Shown here in pieces: positions 47,585-57,774 of a stretch of DNA of 64,000 nt (the stretch's first letter is position 1; every line of letters begins with the position of its first letter). Origin of the DNA: Acanthopleura granulata (lineage: Eukaryota > Mollusca > Polyplacophora > Chitonida > Chitonidae); the NCBI GenBank assembly GCA_016165875.1, contig JABBOT010000001.1:44258847-44322846 (forward strand), in the 5' to 3' direction. The translations under genes were made by a program, and so were the position numbers. The notes under the pieces were generated by a model. It did no database searches. It was not told where the DNA came from and saw only the letters and a program-made list of their open reading frames with translations.

Positions 47585-49534
47585 CTGGTGTCTACTAAAA
47601 TTATTATTTATACAATATTTATGAACACTGACTAAGGCGAAAACACATATCCCGTTATTTACCTCATTATTATGCACCGCATATGACCTAACACTAAAAG
47701 TGAACCTTCCCTTCTATCAACGTCAGTAATTACACAAATGTAACTCTTCAAAAACGTCCAAAATAAAACAGAACAATTGTCGGAAATGACATGCCTATTT
47801 TTATGACGGGTTGGCAAGGGGAATAAATCTAGGGGTGTAAACGATGCAGTTAGAGTCTCTTCCTCTGAACGGCCCATTTACTGTATATACATCTACTATA
47901 TGTCACATGTTCACAGATATCATTCAATGACTTGTATTTTAGGAGTGAGTATTTTGTGAAAAAGTATGTCGGGCTGTTCAAAAGTTTACATTTGGATGAT
48001 TCCAGTGATCAATTTTTAATAAAAAAGAACATTTCACTAAAAAGGATGTTTTTGTCTTTCACTTCAAGAAAAATCAGCAGTTGATTATATAATGTCAGTG
48101 TTATAAATTCAGAAATCAGCATGTTGTCCCTAGGACAAGTGGATTCTGCCATTTGGTTGCCCGCCCACAATATTCTATCAGCCTGCAGGCCTATGTGTAA
48201 ATCTGAAACTGATCCACAGACAGAATATGAGTTGTGTGAACGTTTTACATAAAACAATACTGATCTACTGAACGGACAACACAAGAACCCAGGAGTGAAA
48301 TATAAAATTTCTGATTCTTTCGGAAAAGCTTGATTTGGCCAAAAGATATCTCAGAAATTTTCACTGATGGTTTGCTTAAAAAGCACCAGCCACATTTGTT
48401 TTTACCTATCACATAAAATTTTTTTGTTTCAGACAAAAGACACCCCATTATTTTGATCCCTGACAAATACACATGGATTAAAATTCACCATTACTAATGC
48501 GTTATAGCCTCTCGTATGATTACCTTAAAGTGCGATACTTCTTCTTGTTGAAAAAACCTTTATCAAATTTCAAAGCAATGTAGGCTCTTCTTGCCAAATA
48601 GTTTATGTAAGATTGTATGCAAGTACATGTAGCTTTTCCACGGCCAGGCCCTTTCATACCATGAAATTAAAACAAAATCTTGTAATGAGTTTGTGTGCCC
48701 TCTTGACAATTCATTTCCGAGACCCCATTCTTCACTTAACACGTGGCATAGGAAAATCGGACAGCTAAGAATCTTACATCGTTAATAGTCCATTTGTGTG
48801 GTAATGATTTTATCTTGAGCTCGTATCTCAGTGTTGTCACATAACAGTTTGCAAAAATCCTAGTTCTAAGCTTAATAATATTCTTTGCTTCATTGTGGGA
48901 TTGAGGGATACTTGTTAATTTATTTGGAGACTAACATTAAGCGACCAGATCATTGTTAGAGTATATATTACAGCACTGTACATGAAATGAGAAGTTTTAA
49001 AGTATGGTCTAAAATAAAACTTTTTGACTACACACATTCCTATCTTAAAAACCGAGTAGTTGGGTGTGACAAACTATTATATATTTTCGAATTACAATGA
49101 ACTTTACAAGACTTTAGTCCCTTAGACCAATGGGCATGCCACACTACAGCAATGATGTCACACCACACATCTATGTTCTGTTTCAGGTTCACCCTTTTCC
49201 TTGTAGTACTGCTTGGAAAAGTAAGACTAAGATATCAAGAGACCAATAGCCATACCAGCTTCTTATTTTAGTGGACAGGTGTATTTTAAAACGTTATTAT
49301 GACTAGTTAAATAAAAACAAAACAGCATTAGAGAAATCAGTCACACAGGTTTCTAAAGATATGTTCCTGGAGGCTCTTTTGCATCGCAAAGAAAAAGAAA
49401 AGCTCAAACATGGCAGATAATGACAGAAGGTATCGTTAAGTACTTTTACTGTAATAATCTTACTTATAAGAAAGATGTCTTGCTTCTGAAAACACATAAG
49501 AACGAAAATATTAAATCTTCACGGGTTCTTCACA

Positions 49535-50115
49535 TTCTACTGCCATTCTTCGGCAATGCTTCAAGTAAATGAAGTGCCCGGATGTCTGCGATCTCCAGTT
49601 TAAGAAATTATTTTAAACCAAAGCAGACATAAATCACGATGTTTTCTACCCTACGTTTCTACACAAACACGTACGTTTCTACACAAACACGTACGTCCTG
49701 ATGTGGTTTTGAGCTTCTGAAATGATAAATTGTCATCTCTGGCAGGTTGTTAGTTGGCATTGTCGTTCAGATGTCTTCAAAAATGGCGTGAAAGCGGTTG
49801 TAATACCATCGCACGATTTCAAGTTGTTGGGTCCAATCAGATTGAACTTTACAAAGATGGCTTTTTCGTCCAATCACGGTAGGTCTTACTGTGGTATTGT
49901 TGATCATTCATAGTTGCAGCTTTGCGAGTAAGGGGTAGGTGTTGCTGCACAGCAATCTGCTAATAACAGTCTCTTTCGGAGCCGTCTCGAGCTATTTAAC
50001 AATGTGGAATGCACACATAGAAAAGTTGCCCCGTGCCATCTCCTACCAAATCGATCCCTAAGAAATTGTCCATTAACGTTTGGATGGCAAAAAGATGTGA
50101 TCAAAGTTTTAGATT
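49535..50115 (-). repeat. Inverted duplication, copy B
   Basis: Reverse-complement partner of 45050-45573. B carries an extra ~110 bases (49856-49975) and a 20-base tandem duplication (49653-49692). Homology stops near 50115-50125, where the hAT-derived sequence begins. Confidence 0.9.
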
Positions 50116-50619
50116 CCTACAGCATGGGCGGTGGAACCGCCTCGATCATCCCGACCATGGTCGGTGCAATAATTCCCCCCCCCCCCACCAAAAAAAAAAA
50201 AAAATTGAAAAAGAAACAGAATCAGAACAGGAGTGAAGGCAAATTATCCACCACCTATAGATAAATAGAGATTGTGTTTTTTTAGTGCCAATGCATATCA
50301 AGTCAATAACTTCCACAGCGTATTTATGGCTCTGACGTTGTGGTAGGCCTGCTATGTTTTGAAGCTTGGCGTGCAGTCTGCTGCCCATGAAACCAACTAT
50401 ATAACAGTAACGTAGTATATTGAAAAGACAGAACGAATCGGAGAAAAGGGCTTATAAGGGCTGGTATTCGCCCTTGAGAAACTGGCTCTTTTCTGACACA
50501 GGCTTGCATTGAGTGGACGTATGAGTGTCACACAATTAGTTGAAATAATTACGCCGGTATAATTGCTTGCCGATTGATTTAGGCTACCAGTACTTTCCAA
50601 AGACTGATTGCCTATAGTC

Positions 50620-51560
50620 TTAGAGTTCAACGAACTGATTGACTGCAGTTTTCATATCAATGTTGTCTGTATAATCCTTATGAACATGCAAGACCATGAG
50701 GTCATTTAACCTAGACTGTGTCATGGTGGACCGCAGGTATGTTTTTAGCCCACGGAGAACAGAGAAAGACCTCTGGCTTGTTGCATTTGTGGCTGGCATA
50801 ACAAGGATCAGACAAAGTACAATGCAAACCTCGCAGGAAAAGGTCCTCTCATGGTGTGACATATCTGAAAAAAAGGAAATCAGATACTTCAAATCATCAG
50901 GTGAGTCTTCCCGTTCGGTAAATTTTACAGAAAGTGTATCTAACTGAATGGCTAGTCTTTCTTTATCAAAATCTGATGTGTAGAATGCTGCCACGGCTTC
51001 TAGTTGCTGACTGTACTCTTTATTATTGCAGGCATTCAGAAGCAGATCCTGAAGATTTCTATACTGTCGGAACCCCAGCTGATCAAGCCTGTCTGGAATT
51101 GCATTAATGATACGATCAAGAACATCAAAGTACTGTTGCCTGTGGACCCCTCGCGGCGTCTGAGGGAAATGCCCTGCCCCTTCGTCAACTTCCTATCGTG
51201 ATGGCGTCTTGCGTTTGAGCGGTAACACGGGATCCTACGTCAAGTGATTTTGCGTTTTGGAGAATCGTCTCGTAAAACAGGTCAAAATCTCGGTTTTGCC
51301 TTATTTTCTGAAGGGTTTTAACAGTCAAAGAAGCACTTTCTTGACCTACTGCTACTGACAAATTTGTCAGGACTTTGTCAGGTTTTACTAAGATTATAGG
51401 ATGCTTAAGAATGAGGTGTGAGAGTGCTATTCCCCAGAAAAGATCGAACTTTCTCATTTGTGACTGCACTCCAATAATCCTAACTTTCACTTCAGTGTCT
51501 GTCGCACATTATAGTGCCTCTTCCAGCATGTTAAATAAAACCTCATAGTTATCAAGAATT
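50620..51560 (-). pseudogene. hAT transposase, C-terminal part
   Basis: Minus-strand frames covering a helical segment (YEVLFNMLEE, then IGVQSQMRKFDLFWGIAL, about 51420-51555), a loop segment (YFDVLDRIINAIPDRLDQLGF, about 51070-51150), and the hAT dimerisation block. In that block MPATNATSQRSFSVLRGLK and STMTQSRLNDLMVLHVHKD (about 50680-50800) match the A-(T/S)-S-E-R-x-FS and (M/L)-x-x-x-RL-x-x-L-x-L-x-x-x-(H/N) pattern. A stop near 51505 and a frame change near 51185-51200 interrupt it. The catalytic RNase H-like core is mostly absent. Confidence 0.75.
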
Positions 51561-52124
51561 ATCTATTTTCCGCCTTTTCTCATCATGCACTTGACTGAGG
51601 GATTGGCCAATATCTCTAGTAGTTGCTGGTAAGGTACTGAGGCGTTCAACGGCTTCTTTATGACACTTGCTAGCTTCGTGTTCTCTAAATACGCCCTGTG
51701 CTTCTTTCCAGTCGCTGAGACCTTTAGATATGAAAGTGTGCTCAGTCTTACTGCTGGAGGATAACCTTGACGAACAAGCTGCGTTTTGGGTTACAAAACA
51801 GAAAGCTAAGTTATTATCTTGATAATGCACCCAGGTGTAGTTTTTTTTCCCAAACTCACGGAGCGGAAAATCAAACGACCTGCGTTGATTAAGAGTAGAT
51901 GACACCCGTGTCATGCGATTACGCTGTGAGGTTATTTGGGACCCAGATGCCGAAGGCTCGTTGTCACCGCATTGAGGGTTTTCTTCGACAGCCTCTGCCG
52001 GAGGGGACGGATTCTGACGAATTTCTGAACGTGATTTTAGAGAGAAATAGTTTCGACATTTCGAATTTTTATCTCCGAAACAGGCCTTATAAACTTTGAG
52101 TGAAACGAGCAATGAATTAACCAA
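51552..52124 (-). pseudogene. hAT transposase, N-terminal TTF-type zinc finger part
   Basis: A 190-codon open frame. The RSFDFPLREFGKKNYTWVHY block is followed by a Cys-containing strand (FCFVTQNAAC), then FISKGLSDWKEA and FREHEASKCHKEAV, the layout of the TTF-type zinc finger of ZMYM1-like hAT proteins. The usual second Cys of the FCFVC motif is Thr. The frame ends at KIDNS*, immediately before sequence that belongs several hundred residues further along, so the central catalytic region was removed by deletion. Confidence 0.75.
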
Positions 52125-52364
52125 ACTGCAGTCTGAGTACTTCTACAAGCTGTAATGGAATCAACCCGTTACTGGACGGTATTTATACACAGGCTGTTAT
52201 ATCAAAACAGCCCCATGTGTACTGTCACAAAACAGCGCCATCTGTGCAGTTTGCTGACGGCCCACAGATTGATGTATTACTCGAGGTCCAATTTTCGCTA
52301 CCTAATGAACGTTTGACGCCCATATTTCACCCCAAAAATTGCATTTTTCTGCGCCACTGGGCAC

Positions 52365-54745
52365 CGATATGTGCGTAAATAATAAGAGTTCAGCACTTCA
52401 TATATCTTAATATAGTTTCTAAATTTAGACGCCAGAAATCGCTTTCAACGTCTCTGCGGCCGTCTAGCGGTCCCCAGTCGTGACAGCATAGAACTGTACT
52501 CTGACCATATTTACAAGTATTACAGAAACCTTCTGATAAAAGGCTTTTACCAAAACAGCACAAACATCATTGTCATACTAGAGCCAGGCAATTATATTGC
52601 ATAACAACATTTTACATATGCTACACAATATTTTGATGCTGATACTTGGGGCCTTATTAAATTATCATAGGTCAAAGCTGACTACTGCTCTGAATTTGGG
52701 CAGTCTCATGATGTGATCTGCATGGTTATGATTCTATTGAAATATGTGTGAACACAGCGATTAAAACAATCAGAGAGATGTGAATATATGTGTCCAATAA
52801 GCATACATGTACCTGTATTTAGTAATCATTTACCGTTATGTTATAATTTTTAGTGTATCAGATACTTGTCATAATCTTCAGCTGTTCAACCGTGATGGCA
52901 AGTTCAAGGGTATGATGGTCACCGTTGTGAAACCGTTGTGAGTAAGGTAAAACACTAAGTCACTCACAACCATTCCCATGTTGTACACATGCATATACAC
53001 AGCATACTGGTGGAAGGCAAGTGGTTTTCAATGAGCACTAGATAGTGCAAATGACCACAAGAGCATCGAGGACTGCTTACAGTGACCGCGGCCTCGTGAG
53101 CGATTGACAGATTGAAAAGACAAGTGCAACAAGCCCGGTGATTCAGGCCATCCTTGAAAAACTGTTTGTTAAGCGTAACCCAACCGTATGAGAAAAAAAC
53201 AAGCTTTTGAAAAGAAAAAGAACAGGGTTTCTGAAGAAATTAACACGGACAGAAAAATAGCCATAAAACTTTTATCAAAGTGTCAATAAAAACTTAATAG
53301 TAGGGTCCTATTCTGTAGGGTAAGTAGGGTTATGCTTAACAGACATATTTTTAAGGATGTCCTGAGCTCACTATCTCTCAGGCTTTGGGTTACAGAGTAC
53401 ACCCTGCATTATGGGGACTGACCTAATTGTCTGAGTATCGTTGTACTCGGGGCCAAACACAGAGCTTAATTATTAAACTTTGGTAAGGTAAGTTGTAATA
53501 AACCCACATGCACATTTTTCGTTAACTCTCAGCCCCACGTGGATGCAATATGACGCCTACATCAGTCCATGCAGTGAATTTCAGGCTCCCCCATGCTGAC
53601 ATGATTTAACACCTGGCCCTAATTTTTACGGACAACATTTGACGACCTTCAGTGTTCAGGTATATTTACTTGTCCCACCTACCTGTACATATAAGGTGCT
53701 TAGGCAAAATTTGAAAAACATGAAGACAACAATTTCATTCCGCAATGTAATGTTGGCATACAGTCATAAGTTTTCCTTTTATAAATTTCTTGTGTTTTCC
53801 ACATTATGTTCTATGGGATAATCTAGAAGTTACTATGTTGAACAGAGAGGGATGTCATATGGCGTCAACATGGGGCAGCTGAGAAAAGCCCGACAAGGGC
53901 ACAGAGTTTTCTTAAGAAATCAACATGATTCACAAAAATTTAAATCACCGCATGGGTACGAATTGCCAAAAAGGAATACGTGTGTTAAAGGCGACATTAT
54001 TTAAGACTCACTTTAAACTCTGAACTCAAAATTTCATACTTACAACATCCCTAAGTTTTCTTTCTACTTCCCCTGAGGTAAGTTTTTCACTAAGAGGTGT
54101 TTTTCTCAAAAGTATATCACAGAAATTAGCATGTAGTTCGGGGCACTTGGACTAAGTTTTACCTCCTACACGGCTAAAACTGAGAGACACAGCACACATT
54201 CTGACAAATCGACTAACAGGTGCGAAAAGCTCGGTGAAAAGTAACTGGAGATCAATCATTCACATAAATTCATGAAGAATGAGACAGACACTTGGGTTTA
54301 TTTGTATTAACCGTTATTTATTTCATTGCGCTTTAATGTCACGATGAAAAATAAACTTGTTTGATAGTGACCTCATGTATAGGATTTGGAAATGTGTTCA
54401 CAGGAAGCAAGGATTCGTCACTATTTCGTCAGCTTAAACATCCCTCAGATTTTTTAAATCAAAAATTTCTAGCAAAAAATCCTTGGATTTTTACATTGGA
54501 AAAATCTCTTGCAAACTTACCTTTTATTTTGATGGGAATTTCTAATGTAAATACTGACGTTTTGTTCATTACACTTTTGTACGCTTGAAAAAACAATGAT
54601 CAAAGACAACATGAACTCAAGAAGTAATAAGACTTCAATACAGGCGTGACACAACTTCGCCTTTACAAAGCTAAACTGCCTCACCGTACATGCGACATTT
54701 AAGAAATTACATCTCCCTTAATCCGAGCGAAAATGAGCTGCTATA
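52365..54745. other. Gene-free stretch
   Basis: No exon recognised on either strand. I searched it in particular for further cullin exons and found none. Confidence 0.4.
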
Positions 54746-54750
54746 CTCAT

Positions 54751-54846
54751 CTTATGCTTGGAAGTTAAAAACCTGGGGTCCTCACTAAACGCTTCCTGGA
54801 CCAAGTCGCTGAACCTATTAAACAATTCTAGTAGCTGTTCTATATG
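54751..54846 (-). pseudogene. CUL5-like: Cullin-5-like exon fragment, splice sites lost
   Basis: The minus strand encodes HIEQLLELFNRF, SDLVQEAFSEDPRFLTSKHK, which aligns with the cullin-repeat segment of CUL5 directly after that of the exon at 55664-55794. Upstream, the frame runs into a stop (TGA) with no in-phase AG acceptor. Downstream, the expected donor position reads AAG|ATGAGT instead of a GT. So this exon could not be spliced normally. Confidence 0.65.
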
Positions 54847-55663
54847 ACTATGTTCAAGTCAGATTAGCATATGACCATACATGTGTGTAACAGCTTTATA
54901 CCATTTCGGTATTTCACCACAAAAGTGAGGTAAAAAAAAAATTTCATCCATAACAAGCAATTTTTAGAGGAGAAAAAAAATGTCCAAAAATGTTGCTTTT
55001 GGTCCTGAAGCTTACGTTTTCCAAATACACCTCAAATCACCTTTCCAAAACCAACTCAAAAACCAAAACTCTCAAAGTCAAGAAAAATGAGTCACTTAAT
55101 CATGGACGAAATTTTAGATCATTTAGGGTACATGTATTTCAATCCACAAATTACAAATGCGTGATTTCTTTCTTTCTTTTCTTCCCATATTTCTGGTAAC
55201 GCACGGTAACTACTGCAGGTGATCAAAGAGAAATGCAGACGCACAGTCGCTCAGGATATGTGTACATTAAAATGATTACGAATTTGGGGGAAATTATATT
55301 ATAATGGTGGGGGGGGGGGCTCCAATTATAATGTTGTCAAAATGTCCTTACCTTGGACCACCACGTGCTACAATGTATTCAGTCAGCTGGAAAACACCCA
55401 GAGACGACAAAATGCTTCCACCATAACCAAGTAACTCATTTTTCTGATTCTGGGAGTTCTATTGATTGTAGGAGGAGGTTTTAAGGTTTGTTTGGAAAAT
55501 AGAATGATATCCTCTCGGAAATGTAAGTTTCAGCGCCAAGTGTAATATTTTAATACATTTATTTAACTCTAAAAATGCACTTTTTGGACGAAATTGTAGG
55601 TCATTTACAGTATACATTTATGGTATGGAGGGAGAGATGACAAACTCAGGGGAGATAACTCAC

Positions 55664-55794
55664 TTGTGCGATACTTTCTGCAGCAGCTATCATATCAACC
55701 AGCCCCTGGCTGACAATGTGAGCCTCGAGATCATGTAACTTGGGAATGATGCCATCAGGCACCCGGTACATTAGACTGAACATCAATTGTAACT
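55664..55794 (-). pseudogene. CUL5-like: Cullin-5-like exon
   Basis: On the minus strand, a good acceptor ('ttgtttgtgtttcag') and a good donor (CAA|gtgagt) bound a 131-base open exon. It encodes LMFSLMYRVPDGI, then KLHDLEAHIVSQGLVDM and IAAAESIAQ. This matches the cullin-repeat part of CUL5, the scaffold of an elongin/SOCS-box ubiquitin ligase. Taken alone it could be functional. However, the next block (54751-54846) has broken splice sites and no other CUL5 exon is visible within several kb on either side, so I call the pair a fragment of a pseudogene or partial duplicate. Confidence 0.65.
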
Positions 55795-55799
55795 CTGAA

Positions 55800-57360
55800 A
55801 CACAAACAATAGAAAGAGTTCAGTGTATCAGCGGAAGATTTCACCAGGTTCTGTCAAGGCCTCTGTATATCGAACGAGACATTCTGTTCAAGAGCACATT
55901 GTGAAGAAACAATCAAATAAAATATATTTATAGGTTATACGTTTGTATGGTTCTGTATGGAGGAATCCTGGTTCTGCATGAAGTGTTAAGCTTGAGAGGA
56001 GTTCATGCAGAGCCATACAAGCCAATAACCTATTTATTATACACCCACTCACATACAGTAATTAAAATTGCGTTAAAAAAGTACATAACCTCCGGTCAGC
56101 TGTCAAGAAAAGTTTGTGAATGCTTAATTTTTGGTAAAATCCTACATGCCCTATGTCAGATCATCACATCTCGTGACAATTTACTACATTATATTGCTGG
56201 AGCTGGACAATTTATGATCAATACACACTTACAACAGTGTGTATTGACACACTTACAACAACTCGCCACGATATGGCTGAGATATTGCCGATATCTCATT
56301 CATTCATTCACTTACAACAGAAATTTAAGAATACATATGACCTGCAGTGTTCAAAAGTTTAAATGCTTAGATAAAATCATATTAAAAAGCCTCCACTTTC
56401 ATTCAGTTACTTACAGTACAGGCTTACTGCGAATGTCAAGCCCTTGATCAGTGTCTCGTGTTTTAATACAGTTCTTGCTATTTACGACTCCGGCTTTAAG
56501 TCAAGTGTGGTCAGGTGTGACGATGGTCGGTGGTTGACTCTGGGGCACTACACCTATACGATTCCCCCTGCTTATAAACCTGAAAAATTCTCGAAAATTT
56601 CGTTAAACACCAATTAATCATTCAAGCTGAATTGGATTCAGTCTTCCATCCCAAAACTTAGGTGTAATGCGCATCAAAGGTGTAAAACGGGCATTTTTAT
56701 CCAAGCGAAAGTAATGGATTTAAGGCCTAACCCTCCCTAAAAAGACTTCTGTTAAGTCAATTCCCTGGGTGCATTTCCTGATTCTTTCCTGATGCCGATT
56801 TTAGATACCTTTTCAGGCCTTTTTTATTAAGATGAATCAGTCCGATATCTGAGTAATGTACCGGGAATTTAAGGCCTACATACTAAATGGGAAATCTTTC
56901 TTGGTGCTTTTAATGCGCAAAGAAACTATTTTTAGCCTGCGTGTTCATATACTGTAATGGATACAAGTTTCCGAAATTAATTATTTGAATTCAGCCTTAA
57001 ACATCAGCTACAATTATCATGTAAGGTACAAAGCTTTTATATGTAACTTGATGAAAAAACTGTATTTTTATAATTTTCTCAGGGCTAATCTTGCATGATC
57101 TTTTCTGGAACAACCCAATGTCACACATTTAATTGCATACGGTTCCATCTGATTTTGATTTGACTTTCTATTCTAGAATGAACGCGATGTATTGAATTTC
57201 TCACACATTCAAAACGTTTAAATTCTTCTTTGCCGTGTTAAAGCTTTGAAATCACAAGACCGTCTTTCTAAGGCCTAGAAGCTTTAATTCAAGGGAGGTC
57301 ACTACTATGCTTCCTTGACGTTTATCTATATTCATTATCTCCCGTTTTCTCCCCGGATTT
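55800..57360. other. Gene-free stretch
   Basis: The 166-codon frame at 55947-56447 is AT-rich and has no motif. A SINE variant is listed at 56485. Confidence 0.4.
56485..56632 (+). mobile_element. SINE, second variant
   Basis: 'gacgatggtcggtggttgac', 'ctctggggcactacac', 'aaacctgaaaaattctcg' and 'cgttaaacaccaattaatca' fit the ATCAATC-tailed SINE variant also seen at 33226. Confidence 0.6.
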
Positions 57361-57363
57361 CAG

Positions 57364-57393
57364 ATGGCGTTCCGGAAAGAGAAATTGCTGCAG
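57364..57393 (+). other. Candidate first coding exon, unrecognised
   Basis: ATG in good context followed by ten codons (MAFRKEKLLQ) and a strong donor (CAG|gtgagc). The next less AT-rich open block, 57590-57771, does not join in frame, so any gene here is unproven. Confidence 0.2.
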
Positions 57394-57589
57394 GTGAGCG
57401 TGTTACGTTGTAGGCCTAATTAAACAGGTAATATTAAGTGTTCGCCTTGAATTAATTAATTGTCAAGAGATGTATTTGTGTAGGAATTCACTGTAATCGT
57501 GCATATTGCCAGTACGTGTAGTTACATTGTATATTTAGTGTTGTCATTTTCGTGTTTGGCTTGGTCAATCTCTCACGGTATCGTCAGGT

Positions 57590-57768
57590 GTTGTCGATGT
57601 CACAGCTGGTCAGATGGCGAGCGTCTACTCCAGAGAAGTCCGGGGTTAGATAGGGTCGCTGTACCCACAGACCCCTGGGCAACTCAAGTCATCTCTGACC
57701 CGACAACGTGGCCCACGGCTCGACAGCTGTCCCTGTTACTCAAGCCGAACACCGTGTCATACATGTGA
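57590..57768 (+). other. Less AT-rich open block, unrecognised
   Basis: A possible acceptor ('gatgtcacag') is followed by a 55-codon open frame ending TGA at 57766-57768, including WSDGERLLQRSPGLD and ARQLSLLLKPNTVSYM. It looks like coding sequence in composition, but I do not recognise it and find no in-frame partner exon. Confidence 0.25.
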
Positions 57769-57774
57769 TGTAAC

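Larger units (their letters stand above)
45615..49530. other. Spacer between the inverted copies
   Basis: About 4 kb with short frames only (for example 47659-47877, 48009-48284 and 48245-48472, all minus). None is recognisable. It contains the 88-bp direct repeat pair listed separately. Confidence 0.4.
50120..52360 (-). mobile_element. Internally deleted hAT element (ZMYM1/TTF-finger type)
   Basis: Contains the N-terminal TTF-type zinc finger region and the C-terminal dimerisation domain of a hAT transposase on the minus strand, with the middle missing. On the right, the minus strand reads CAGTGGCGCAGAAAAATG (forward about 52338-52356), a typical hAT terminal start. The left candidate end at about 50127 ('catgggcggtggaaccgcc') is only loosely similar and I found no 8-bp target duplication. 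A C/A homopolymer tract lies at 50176-50204. Confidence 0.65.

Noticed and set aside
55947..56447. 166-codon plus-strand frame next to the cullin-5 fragment
   Set aside because: AT-rich, repetitive (doubled 'acacttacaaca'), no domain, and on the opposite strand to the cullin exons.
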